Assembly: GCA_016705475.1 (NCBI GenBank)
Contig: JADIYD010000003.1
Location: forward strand, 6,001-70,000
Origin: Betaproteobacteria bacterium
Lineage (GTDB): Bacteria > Pseudomonadota > Gammaproteobacteria > Burkholderiales > Rhodocyclaceae
Direction of reading: 5' to 3'
DNA length: 64,000 nt
Positions 45,080-53,359 of the stretch are shown here, one piece after another (position 1 is the stretch's first letter; the number at the start of each line of letters is the position of its first letter). The notes below the pieces were generated by a model that made no database searches, was not told where the DNA came from, and saw nothing but the letters and a program-made list of their open reading frames with translations. The translations under genes and the position numbers were made by a program.

Positions 45080-46849
45080 TCACCCAACCACCACCAACTC
45101 CCGAGTCGCCCTCGTCATCGCCACATACAACAATCGCGCCTCTTCATCCTTCCGCCCTTCATCCACCGCCTGGCTCGCCCCCGGTATCGCCACCAGCGGA
45201 AACTCCAGCCCCTTGCAGCTATGCATGGTCAGGAATTTCACGGTGTCTTCCTTCTCAGCGAAGGTGATGTCGTCCTGATAGGTCACCGGGATGCCGGCTT
45301 TTCTTAGTGTGGCGAGTACCGGTTTGCCGATGCCGTAGTCGCGGTAGATGACGGCCATGTCGCTCCATGGGGTGCCGGTTTTGTGGGCTTCCTTGAGGTG
45401 TTTGGCGATGTAGTCGGCTTCTTCCTGAATGCTGGGTAGCTTGATGAGCAGTGGTTTCGGGCCGTGGCGGCCGGCGCTGATGGGGGCGACTAGCGGTACG
45501 CCGTCTTCGTCCGAGGCGCTGGGTTTGAGCAGTTCGCGGGCGATGCCGCTGGCCAGTTCGAGGACTTCCTGTGTGTTGCGGTAGTTGATCTTGAGGATGG
45601 TGGTGCGGCCCTGGGCCTGGATGCCGAGGCTTTTGAAGCTGAATTTGTTGTGTCGTCCATTGCCGTAGATGGATTGGGCGTCGTCGTAGAGGACGAGCAG
45701 CGAATTGGTGTTCGGGTTGACCATCTGGGCGACGAGCTTGAGCCATTCGGGCTGGAAGTCGTGGCCTTCGTCGATGAGCACGGCGTCGTACTGGCCGGCC
45801 GGGATGATGTTGGCGTCGACGGCGTGGATGATGCGGTCGACCAGTTCGCCGGCGTAGGCGTCGCTGTCCTTGCCGTTTTCCGGCAGGCCGGCGTTGTAGG
45901 CGACGAGTTGGGCGCGGCACCATTGGTGGAAGGTGTGGACGTGCACCTTGTCGGCCAGCCCCTTGGCGGCCATGGTGCGGCTCAGGCGCTTGGCCAGGGT
46001 GCGGTTGTAGCAGAGGATGAGGATAGGCCGGGCGCAGACTTTGGCGAGGTGTTCGGCGCGGTAGCCGAGGATCAGCGTCTTGCCGCTGCCGGCGACGCCG
46101 TGGATGACGCGGTGGCCTTCGCCGAGGCTGCGGGCGAGTTGTTCCTGCTGCAGGTCCATGACGCGGACGATGTCGGGGATTTCCGGTTCCTGATCATCGA
46201 ACAGGCCGTTTTGTGTTGGCGCGGCGATGCGGATTTCGGGGAAGAGGTGCCAGCGGATGCGGTCGATCTGGGGCAGGGCGAGCGGCACGCTGCGGGAAAA
46301 CGGCAGCATGCCCCACAGCCGTTCCTGGAAGGCTTCGGCATCGACGCTTTCGGTCATTTCGTCCTGACAGATGACGCGGTGGGCTTCGATGACTTCGCCG
46401 AGGTTGGTGCTGTCGAATTGCTTGCGGCTGATGTTGGCAAGCACGACGCCGTAGCTCCACGGGAAGAGCAGCGTGCCCTGCATGCGCCCGCTGTTGATGG
46501 TGAGTTGCGGGTCGCGTTGCAGCAGGTTGCTGACTTCGTGGGCGTATTGCCGGGCTTGTTCGAGCGGGTTGGCGACGCGCTTGAGGCCGTTGGGGGTCAG
46601 GATGCTGGCGCTCTGGCGGTCGATGTCGCGGATGGTGTCGAGCTTCCAGTCCTTGACCTCCAGCACCAGCAGGCCACGGCGCGGGTTGAAGACGACGAAG
46701 TCGGGATGCACGTTGCGCGGGCCGAGCGGTACGTCGTACCAGAGCAGCCAGTCGTCTTCGAGCTTTTGTTCGAGGCGGTATGCCAGGCGCCGCTCGCCGC
46801 CTGTCATGTTCGACACGCAGGTGCCGATTGCCGGTATCAGCGCAGCCAA
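45080..46849 (-). CDS. NERD-domain UvrD/Rep-like DNA helicase
   Basis: This 589-residue protein has an N-terminal NERD nuclease-related domain (DWLLWYDVPLGPRNVHPDFVVFNPRRGLLVLEVKDWK, with the D-x-E-x-K-type residues) and a superfamily 1 helicase: Walker A GVAGSGKT, Walker B VLIDEGHDF, YDDAQSIYG, NYRNTQEV, TMHSCKGLEFPLV and VAMTRATREL. It starts at TTG 46849 with GGGAGAGG before it; the family start MA-LIPA...TGGERRLA confirms this choice. Its GC matches the chromosome, unlike the two genes after it, so it may be the resident gene at whose 3' end foreign genes settled. DNA repair or defence is possible. Confidence 0.9.
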   Translation of the reverse strand: MAALIPAIGTCVSNMTGGERRLAYRLEQKLEDDWLLWYDVPLGPRNVHPDFVVFNPRRGLLVLEVKDWKLDTIRDIDRQSASILTPNGLKRVANPLEQARQYAHEVSNLLQRDPQLTINSGRMQGTLLFPWSYGVVLANISRKQFDSTNLGEVIEAHRVICQDEMTESVDAEAFQERLWGMLPFSRSVPLALPQIDRIRWHLFPEIRIAAPTQNGLFDDQEPEIPDIVRVMDLQQEQLARSLGEGHRVIHGVAGSGKTLILGYRAEHLAKVCARPILILCYNRTLAKRLSRTMAAKGLADKVHVHTFHQWCRAQLVAYNAGLPENGKDSDAYAGELVDRIIHAVDANIIPAGQYDAVLIDEGHDFQPEWLKLVAQMVNPNTNSLLVLYDDAQSIYGNGRHNKFSFKSLGIQAQGRTTILKINYRNTQEVLELASGIARELLKPSASDEDGVPLVAPISAGRHGPKPLLIKLPSIQEEADYIAKHLKEAHKTGTPWSDMAVIYRDYGIGKPVLATLRKAGIPVTYQDDITFAEKEDTVKFLTMHSCKGLEFPLVAIPGASQAVDEGRKDEEARLLYVAMTRATRELVVVG

Positions 46850-47003
46850 GGCCTCTCCCTATGCTTTTGTATTTGGCTGATTATGCCATTCAAAAGCGGT
46901 GGAGAGCATTGCTAAATGGGTATTCGCGGCTTATCAAATGGATAAAGCCTGCGGCCGGACCGTTGCGATCAGGCCGACCGGCCACCATGCCGCCAGCCTG
47001 GCT

Positions 47004-47037
47004 TTTCATTTTTGGCCGATTTTTCCGGTTGACCGTA
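47004..47037 (-). repeat. Dispersed 34-bp element, copy R14
   Basis: A near-consensus copy: TTTCATTTTTGGCC, then CCGGTTGACCGTA, 155 bp upstream of the helicase start. The rest of 46850-47162 holds no gene. Confidence 0.88.
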
Positions 47038-47078
47038 GCATTGGTTGGAAAGCCAGCTTAGGTTGGCGATACCTTGCT

Positions 47079-47117
47079 GGCGGGGATTCTTGGCCTCAAA
47101 CCTGCTGAATCCCCGCC
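47079..47117. repeat. Perfect 11-bp inverted repeat downstream of exbD
   Basis: GGCGGGGATTC and GAATCCCCGCC are separated by 17 bases. It lies 46 bp past the exbD stop and may be a terminator or RNA-stability hairpin, though no T run follows. Confidence 0.7.
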
Positions 47118-47162
47118 TGCGCGATATGAGGGATGCGATGGCGAGGAATCAACGGAGTCTCC

Positions 47163-47588
47163 CTAAATTGGCGCAGCACCGGGCTGGGTGACGAAGCCGA
47201 TCTTGGTCAGCCCTGCCCGACGGGCTGCGCTCATCGTTTCGGCCACCGTTTCGTAGCGCGTCGCGCGGTCGGCGCGCAGGTGCATTTCGACCTTGGCGTC
47301 CTGCGCGACAGCGTCGCGGAAGCGGCTTTCGAGCGTGCTGCGGTCGACGGCTTCGGAAGCCACAAAAACGTGGTTGTCGGCGTCGATGCTGACTTGCAGC
47401 GTCAGCGGCTTTTCAGGCGTCGGCGTACTCGAGGCGCGCGGCAGGTCGACCGGCACCTGATGCGTCATGAGCGGCGCCGTGATGATGAAAATGATCAACA
47501 AAACCAGCATCACATCGACCAGCGGCGTCATGTTGATTTCCGCCGTCGGCATCGGGTGGTTCTGCGCGTTGAAGCTGCCCATGGCCAT
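47163..47588 (-). CDS. exbD: ExbD/TolR biopolymer transport protein
   Basis: This 141-residue inner-membrane motor subunit has one helix carrying the proton-path aspartate (MTPLVDVMLVLLIIFIITAPLM) and a periplasmic domain ending in KIGFVTQPGAAPI. With ExbB it powers TonB using the proton gradient. ATG 47588 begins MAMGSFN; the spacer to exbB holds a GC-rich repeat, which is unusual inside such an operon. It is the last gene of tonB-exbB-exbD. Confidence 0.93.
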   Translation of the reverse strand: MAMGSFNAQNHPMPTAEINMTPLVDVMLVLLIIFIITAPLMTHQVPVDLPRASSTPTPEKPLTLQVSIDADNHVFVASEAVDRSTLESRFRDAVAQDAKVEMHLRADRATRYETVAETMSAARRAGLTKIGFVTQPGAAPI

Positions 47589-47598
47589 GTCATATCTC

Positions 47599-47667
47599 CC
47601 GCTGGGCCGCCCCAAGGGGGGCATGCGCCCCCTCGGGGGGCAACGAACGAAGTGAGTGAAGGGGAGC
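47599..47667 (-). repeat. GC-rich interspersed repeat between exbB and exbD
   Basis: GGGGGGCATGCGCCCCC, a C-run/G-run hairpin and CGAACGAAGTGAGTG resemble a repeat seen between genes in many Burkholderiales and Rhodocyclales genomes (recognised from memory). It fills most of the 84-bp spacer. Confidence 0.6.
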
Positions 47668-47672
47668 CGTCA

Positions 47673-48407
47673 TCATGCCGCCTCCGTCGCGACGCGGGCG
47701 CGCATCGGGTGAATCTGCGCGCTGTTGGCGACAAACGGCTTGCCGACGGTGAAGAAGGCGTGCAGGTCGTGGGCGAAGGCATCGAGGTCAGCCAGAATCA
47801 CGCGGTTGCTGCGGGTGAAGGCGTTGTAGGCGAAAACGGCGGGCAGCGCGACGGCGAGGCCGGCGGCGGTCATGATCAGCGCCTCGCCGACCGGGCCGGC
47901 GACCTTTTCGAGCGCCGCCTGACCCGACAGGCCGATGGCGACCAGCGCGTGGTAAATCCCCCAGACCGTGCCGAGCAGGCCGACAAAAGGCGCCGTGGCG
48001 CCGGTCGTGGCGAGCACGGTCAGGCCGTTTTCCATACTGGCTTGCGCTGTGGAGAGTTGCTGGCGCAGGGCGCGTTCCATCTGTTCGGCCGGGTCGAAGC
48101 GCGAGGCGAGGCGGCCGGTGGCAGCTTCGCAATCGTTGTTGCAGCAGTTGGCCTGGGTTGCGAGTTGGGCGTACGGGCTGTTGTCATCGGCCTGACGCAG
48201 GATGGCAATGCCTTCAGCGACACTGGTGGCCGACCAGAAGGCGCCGAGCGCCTTGGCGGCCCGGCGCATGGACCACCAATCGACGGCCTTGGCCAGGATC
48301 AGGTACCAGCTGATGATGGACATGATGGCGAGAATGATCGCCACAGCGTGCGAGATGGCATCGCCGCTGGCCCACAGGTGAGCGAAACCGAAAGCGTTTT
48401 CCTGCAT
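47673..48407 (-). CDS. exbB: ExbB/MotA/TolQ-family proton channel
   Basis: This 244-residue inner-membrane protein has three helices: AISHAVAIILAIMSIISWYLIL, then LTVLATTGATAPFVGLLGTVWGIYHAL and EALIMTAAGLAVALPAVFAYNAF, the last two with the ExbB channel signature. It forms the pentameric stator ring for ExbD and TonB. ATG 48407 is two bases from the tonB stop. A cysteine cluster (ANCCNNDCEAA) in the cytoplasmic loop is odd for the family and could be tested for metal binding. Confidence 0.93.
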   Translation of the reverse strand: MQENAFGFAHLWASGDAISHAVAIILAIMSIISWYLILAKAVDWWSMRRAAKALGAFWSATSVAEGIAILRQADDNSPYAQLATQANCCNNDCEAATGRLASRFDPAEQMERALRQQLSTAQASMENGLTVLATTGATAPFVGLLGTVWGIYHALVAIGLSGQAALEKVAGPVGEALIMTAAGLAVALPAVFAYNAFTRSNRVILADLDAFAHDLHAFFTVGKPFVANSAQIHPMRARVATEAA

Positions 48408-48408
48408 G

Positions 48409-49050
48409 TTATTGCTCCAATTTGAAAATGATGGGGACCAGTACCCAGCTCTGGACAGCGGTATCGCCACGCTTGGCCGGGATGAATTTCCAGTTGCGAA
48501 CCGTTTTCTGAGCGGCCTCGTCGAGCCGCTGGCTGCCCGATGACGCCTTGATCTCGACGTTATCGGCAGAACCCTGGGCATTGATCGAAACGCGCAGCAC
48601 CACCTTGCCTTCCTCTCCCATGCGGCGGGAGAGCGGCGGGTAGGCGGGGGCCGGGTTCTTCAGGTAATCGGCATCGAAACGGGCGAGGCTGACCGGTTCG
48701 GCCGGTGGCGCTACAGGTGCCGGCTTGGCTTCGACCGGCGCGGCAACCACGGCGGCAGGCGCCGGGACGTTGCTTTGGGTCGCTTCGACGACCGGTGCTG
48801 CAGCCTTCGGCGCCGGCGTCTGCGGCGTCTTGACCGGTGCCGGTTTGGTCATCGGCAAGGGCTTGGCCACCGGTTCTTTCTTGATTTCCTGCGTTTCGAG
48901 CAGATCAACGACGAGTGGAATTTCCATGATCTGCGGCACCACCGTCTTGGCCGCCAGGATGAGCAGGAAAACACCGACATGCAGGCCGATGACGACGGTG
49001 AGCAGGCCACTGCGCTGGAAGGGTGATGGGCGGGATAGGGCGTAACTCAT
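48409..49050 (-). CDS. tonB: TonB energy-transducing protein
   Basis: This 213-residue protein has an N-terminal helix (LLTVVIGLHVGVFLLILAA), a Pro/Lys/Ala spacer (KKEPVAKPLPMTKPAPVKTPQTPAPK) and the C-terminal TonB domain (PLSRRMGEEGKVVLRVSINAQGSADNVEIKASSGSQRLDEAA). It leads the tonB-exbB-exbD set, downstream of hemP, and should energise the siderophore receptor encoded divergently. It differs from the TonB at 2.6 kb, so the window holds two systems. Confidence 0.93.
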   Translation of the reverse strand: MSYALSRPSPFQRSGLLTVVIGLHVGVFLLILAAKTVVPQIMEIPLVVDLLETQEIKKEPVAKPLPMTKPAPVKTPQTPAPKAAAPVVEATQSNVPAPAAVVAAPVEAKPAPVAPPAEPVSLARFDADYLKNPAPAYPPLSRRMGEEGKVVLRVSINAQGSADNVEIKASSGSQRLDEAAQKTVRNWKFIPAKRGDTAVQSWVLVPIIFKLEQ

Positions 49051-49147
49051 GGTTTTTCCGGGGTTGTCGGCAGTCGCTCGGAAAAAACCCTTGGCTCGCT
49101 GGCTTGCGCTGGCTGGCTACGGGAACGAGAGGTCCAACGGAGAGCGG

Positions 49148-49324
49148 TTATTTGGTCAGGATCAGCTTGTTTTCACGGGTGACGCGCAGCAGGTAACGCT
49201 GCCCGGCGTGTTCGATCTCGACAGTCGTGGCCCCGCCGAAGATCTTTTCGCTGGCGATCCGTGGTCGGGTTTCGGTTGGTTCGGCGAGCGGGAAGCGCTC
49301 GGAATTGGGCTGTTGCGAGTTCAT
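49148..49324 (-). CDS. hemP: Hemin uptake protein HemP
   Basis: This 58-residue protein matches HemP: IASEKIFGGATTVEIEHAGQRYLLRVTRENKLILTK. HemP is small, cytoplasmic, Fur-controlled and needed for haem or siderophore uptake gene expression in some betaproteobacteria. ATG 49324 gives the family-length product. The Fur-like sites upstream face both this gene and the siderophore receptor. It precedes tonB by ~100 bp. Confidence 0.9.
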   Translation of the reverse strand: MNSQQPNSERFPLAEPTETRPRIASEKIFGGATTVEIEHAGQRYLLRVTRENKLILTK

Positions 49325-49392
49325 GGTCAGTACCTGTTGCAAACAAGAATTGCTCGCATCTTCGTGGAAATGAGAATGGTTGTCAAATGCCG

Positions 49393-49448
49393 TTGCGAAT
49401 CATTCGCAATTATCTTGATGAATATTTACAAATGAGATACATTCTCAT
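49393..49448. promoter_or_regulatory. Fur boxes in the hemP/siderophore-receptor spacer
   Basis: TTGCGAA-TCA-TTCGCAA (49393-49409) is a perfect palindrome, and AATGAGATACATTCTCAT (49431-49448) is a second Fur-like site; a half-matching AAATGAGAATGGTTGTCA lies at 49369-49386. Together they cover the hemP promoter and can reach the receptor promoter. Confidence 0.75.
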
Positions 49449-49639
49449 CAACATCGATCGACTAGCCAGCCGCGTCTCTGCCCGCCAGGTCTTGAAGTGA
49501 GTTCCAGGGGGCGTCCGGGGGGTTGTCGGACTGCTTTGTCCGCGATCAGCGCGCGCGACTATTTCCTCTCGAACATTTTTTGTTCGGCAAGCCAGCATCC
49601 ATGCCAGCCAGCCATTTCTGACTCGACAGAGGATTGCTA

Positions 49640-51949
49640 GTGAAAAAGAACGATTCGAAATTCAGGGTGCGAGCGGTTTCGCCGGCACCGTATCGTGGCG
49701 GGCGAAAAGCCGGCCTGTTGCCGCTGGGGGCGGTTGTCGTTGCGGGCTTGTTTGGCGCGGTGGATGCATCCGCTGCCGAGGAACAGACGCTGGCGCCGGT
49801 CACCGTCAAGGCGACGGCCGAGCAGCAGGACGGCTACCGGGCCACCAAGACACGCGTCGGCAAGGTGGTTCAGGATCCGCACGATGTGCCGCAGGCGATC
49901 ACCACGGTGACCAAGGCTTTGATGGAGGAGCAGGAAGCGAATTCGCTGCGCGAGGCGCTGCGCAACGTCTCCGGCCTGACCTTCAATGCTGCCGAGGGCG
50001 GCCGCTCGGGCGACAACATGATGCTGCGCGGTTTTTACACCTTTGGCGACATGTACCTCGACGGTATTCGCGACACGGCGCAGTACAACCGCGAGGTGTT
50101 CAATCTGGAGCAGGTGGACGTGCTGCGCGGCTCGGCAGCGATGCTGTTTGGTCGCGGCCAGGCCGGCGGTGTGATCAATCAGGTGAGCAAGACGCCGATG
50201 CTGTACGGGATCAACAAGGCCGGCGTCGGTATCGGCACCAACGGCTTTCAGGAAGTGAAGGCCGACATCAATCAGCGCATCGGCGAGTCAACGGCCGTTC
50301 GCGTGAACGTGATGAACCGGGACGAGGGCAGCGCCCGTTCCAATCCCTATACGGGCACCGAGCCGGAAATTCACCGCTCTGGCGTTGCGCCGAGCATTTC
50401 CTTCGGCCTTGGCACGCCGCATGAGGTCACGCTGAGCCACCTCTGGGTCAAGACGCGTGACAACGCCGACTATGGCATTCCCTTCGTCAATCGCCGCCCC
50501 AACGAGGCGATGGCCAAGGCCGGTAATTACTACGGTGTCGATGCGGGTTTCGACAACAGTGACACCAACGTCACGACGGCGAGCTATCTCTACACGATTG
50601 CCCCGGACACACAATGGCGGACCGTGCTGCGCAAGGCCAATTACAAGCGCTCGTATTGGGCGGTGGCCGGGCAGGGCACCCTGACGGCGGCCAGCACGTC
50701 GGGCCAGGCCAAGACGCGTGAATTCGAGACCGACAACTATGTTTTGCAGAGTGACTTCAACACAGCATTCTCTCTGCTCGGCATGCGCCACGAGGTAGTG
50801 ACCGGTGCCGAATATCTGCGGGAGGAATCGATTCGCTGGGCGCTGCGCAATCTGGGTACGACAACCAGCCCGATGTATGTTCCGGGTAACTTTACGGGCA
50901 CGGCGACGACCTATTCCGGCGATACCTACAGCGCCTACGTTCAGGATACGGTCGAATTCATCCGCAACTGGAAGGCGACGATGGGCGTTCGCCGCGACGA
51001 AATGCGTGCCAAGTACTCCAGCGTCAATTCCCCCAGCCTGAACTTCGGCCAGTCGAGCTATCGCGCAGGCCTGTCGTGGCAGCCGGATGTCGCTTCGCAT
51101 TACTACCTGAGCTGGAGCGATTCCTTTAGCCCGACGGCCGATCTCTACCAGTTGTCCGGTGGCGAGTTGCCGCCGGAACGTAGCCGGGTGTCCGAGCTGG
51201 GTGGCAAGTGGCTGTTCATGGATGGCGACCTGACTTTCCGCACGGCAATCTACACGGCCAGCAAGGATTGGGAGCGCAACACCGACCTCGAGTCGACGGC
51301 GGCACTGCTCTCCAAAAAGCGGCGGACCAACGGTATCGAATTCGAACTGGCGGGACGCATTACGTCGAATTGGGAAGTATTCGGCGGCATCGCGCTCATG
51401 GCGGCCCGCGTCAACGACCAATATGACGGCACGGCGACCGGCCAGACCTTTGCGCAGGCAACGGCCAACGGTACCGCCAACGGCGGCTTGGGTTATGCGG
51501 CGGGCGAGGCGGCCGATGCGAATCAGGCGGTGTATGTAGGACGCTCGCAGCAGGTTTCAGAAGGCCATCGCGCACGCAATACGCCAGCCTTCACGGCCAA
51601 TCTATGGACGACCTACCGTTTTGCCGAAAACTGGAAAGCCGGCCTCGGCTTCGAAGCCAAGAGCAGCCGTTCGGCCTACGGTGTCGGAACCTGCGGCGCA
51701 GCGACCCAGAATGCGACGACCCTTCTGTGGTCGTACAGCAACTGTTCGACGACCTTCACGCCGAACTCGGTGCCGGGTTATGTCCGCTGGGATGCGATGC
51801 TGACCTACGACCAGCCGAGCTACACCATCAAGCTCAACGTCCAGAACCTGTTCGACCGGGTCTATTACGACGCGCTCTACGACAACGGCGGCTTCACTGT
51901 TCCGGGCCAGGCGCGCCGGTTCATCCTGAGTGGCGAATACAAGTTCTAA
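49640..51949 (+). CDS. TonB-dependent siderophore receptor (Fiu/FhuE-like)
   Basis: This ~769-residue outer-membrane receptor has a long signal region (AGLLPLGAVVVAGLFGAVDASAA), a plug (VPQAITTVTKALMEEQEANSLREALRNVSG; FNLEQVDVLRGSAAMLFGRGQAGGVINQVSK) and a barrel ending GQARRFILSGEYKF. The plug motif DNMMLRGFYTFGDMYLDGIRD fits catecholate siderophore receptors. GTG 49640 is chosen, with AGAGGA seven bases before; TTG 49634 is less likely. It is divergent from hemP-tonB-exbBD with Fur boxes between, and has its own terminator. Confidence 0.93.
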   Translation: MKKNDSKFRVRAVSPAPYRGGRKAGLLPLGAVVVAGLFGAVDASAAEEQTLAPVTVKATAEQQDGYRATKTRVGKVVQDPHDVPQAITTVTKALMEEQEANSLREALRNVSGLTFNAAEGGRSGDNMMLRGFYTFGDMYLDGIRDTAQYNREVFNLEQVDVLRGSAAMLFGRGQAGGVINQVSKTPMLYGINKAGVGIGTNGFQEVKADINQRIGESTAVRVNVMNRDEGSARSNPYTGTEPEIHRSGVAPSISFGLGTPHEVTLSHLWVKTRDNADYGIPFVNRRPNEAMAKAGNYYGVDAGFDNSDTNVTTASYLYTIAPDTQWRTVLRKANYKRSYWAVAGQGTLTAASTSGQAKTREFETDNYVLQSDFNTAFSLLGMRHEVVTGAEYLREESIRWALRNLGTTTSPMYVPGNFTGTATTYSGDTYSAYVQDTVEFIRNWKATMGVRRDEMRAKYSSVNSPSLNFGQSSYRAGLSWQPDVASHYYLSWSDSFSPTADLYQLSGGELPPERSRVSELGGKWLFMDGDLTFRTAIYTASKDWERNTDLESTAALLSKKRRTNGIEFELAGRITSNWEVFGGIALMAARVNDQYDGTATGQTFAQATANGTANGGLGYAAGEAADANQAVYVGRSQQVSEGHRARNTPAFTANLWTTYRFAENWKAGLGFEAKSSRSAYGVGTCGAATQNATTLLWSYSNCSTTFTPNSVPGYVRWDAMLTYDQPSYTIKLNVQNLFDRVYYDALYDNGGFTVPGQARRFILSGEYKF

Positions 51950-51964
51950 ATCTGTTGGCAGTGC

Positions 51965-51990
51965 GCCCCGTCTGCGGACGGGGCTTTTTT
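51965..51990 (+). terminator. Terminator of the siderophore receptor gene
   Basis: GCCCCGTC-TGCG-GACGGGGC followed by six T, 16 bp after the stop. Confidence 0.9.
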
Positions 51991-52004
51991 CGAACCGGCC
52001 GGGG

Positions 52005-52038
52005 TTTGGTTTTTGGCCAAAATTTCCGGTCGACCGCA
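52005..52038 (-). repeat. Dispersed 34-bp element, copy R15
   Basis: Module two is TTTTTGGCCAAAAT and module one the perfect palindrome CGGTCGACCG. It lies between the receptor terminator and the DUF1513 gene, ending 17 bp before its start. Confidence 0.9.
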
Positions 52039-52055
52039 GCAATGATGGAAAAACC

Positions 52056-53192
52056 ATGAAAACGACACGACGCGAGTTTCTCAAGATGGCTGGCGCGCTG
52101 GCCGCCCTGCCGCCGGCCGGTTTCGCCTGGGCCGGGCAGATGCCGCAAGGTGCCTCGCTGGCGGCTGCCTGGCGCGGCCCGAATGCTGGCGACACCTATT
52201 TTGCCGGGGTGCTCTCTGCCGACTGGGAAGGCAAGAAAATTACCATCAGCCGCGCCGCTGCCTTGCCAACCCGTCCGCACGGCCTGACGCCGGAAGCGGA
52301 TGGCAGCCTGCTGGTGACGGGCGTTCGGCCGGGGGCTTGGCTCATGCGCATCGACCGCGACGGCAAGGTGGCGCAGCAGGTCGATCTGGCCGGTGAGTCT
52401 TCCGACGCCCGCCTGAATGGCCATGTCGTCGTCAGCCCGCGGGGCGACGTGATCTACACCACTGAAACCGACATGAAGACGGGGCGCGGCCTGATTGGGG
52501 TGCGCGACCGCCAGAGTCTCAAGAAACTCGCCGAATGGCAAAGTCATGGCCTGGAGCCGCACCAGCTGCTGGTTGACGCTGCCGGTCATCTGATGATCGC
52601 CAACGGCGGGATACCGCGCACGGCAGCCGACAAGAAGTTCGACCTGCACCGCATGGATGCCTCGCTCGTTCGCCTTGACGGTCAGAGTGGCCGTCTGCTG
52701 CGCCAATGGACGTTGGACGACCGTCGTCTGAGCCTGCGCCACCTGGCCTGGAGCCACTGGGCGAAAGGCGACAAGACTTTCCTCGGCGTGGCCATGCAGG
52801 CCGAACACGACGACCCGGCGGCCCGCGCCGCAGCGCCCATCCTCGCCGTGCTCGATGGCGACGAGCTGAAACTGCCCGCTCGGGCCGGCGATGGCGCCGG
52901 TTACGCCGGTGATATCGCGCCCGCCTACAACGGCGGCTTTGCCCTGTCGAGCAATCAGGTCGGGCTGGCCCAGTTGTGGCATCCGGCCATGCCGGAAAAG
53001 CTGACGCGCATCGTCGAACTGCAGGAAGCCTACGCGCTGACTGGCTGGGAAGGCCCGAACCCCGGCGGCGGCGTACTGGTGTCGACCGCGCTGGGTCTGG
53101 TCCGCTGGCACCCGAGCGCCAAACCGGCGCTCTTGCCCTGGCCGGAAAAAATGGCGGTGGACAATCACTGGGTACTGCTTGACGAAGCCTGA
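52056..53192 (+). CDS. DUF1513 beta-propeller protein, Tat-exported
   Basis: This 378-residue protein has a twin-arginine signal (TTRREFLKMAGALAALPPAGFAWA) and a propeller-like body with repeated blades (GLTPEADGSLLVTGVRPGAWLMRIDRDG; LEPHQLLVDAAGHLMIANGG; ALSSNQVGLAQLW). DUF1513 proteins often lie with imelysin and iron-uptake genes, in keeping with the siderophore receptor upstream, but their activity is unknown. Tat export suggests folding with a cofactor before secretion. ATG 52056 is well supported by the RR motif. Confidence 0.87.
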   Translation: MKTTRREFLKMAGALAALPPAGFAWAGQMPQGASLAAAWRGPNAGDTYFAGVLSADWEGKKITISRAAALPTRPHGLTPEADGSLLVTGVRPGAWLMRIDRDGKVAQQVDLAGESSDARLNGHVVVSPRGDVIYTTETDMKTGRGLIGVRDRQSLKKLAEWQSHGLEPHQLLVDAAGHLMIANGGIPRTAADKKFDLHRMDASLVRLDGQSGRLLRQWTLDDRRLSLRHLAWSHWAKGDKTFLGVAMQAEHDDPAARAAAPILAVLDGDELKLPARAGDGAGYAGDIAPAYNGGFALSSNQVGLAQLWHPAMPEKLTRIVELQEAYALTGWEGPNPGGGVLVSTALGLVRWHPSAKPALLPWPEKMAVDNHWVLLDEA

Positions 53193-53359
53193 GCCTGGAT
53201 TAGGGCGGCGATTTAGGTGATTTACACATGCACAGAATACTCAAGAATGCGCGCAAATCAATTTAATGTGCAGATGGCATTCGTGAAGTTCACTGCTGGC
53301 ATAATTTAATAGTGCAAATGCTTGTGTTGTCCGTACCGCCTGAACCCCCTGGATTCCAG

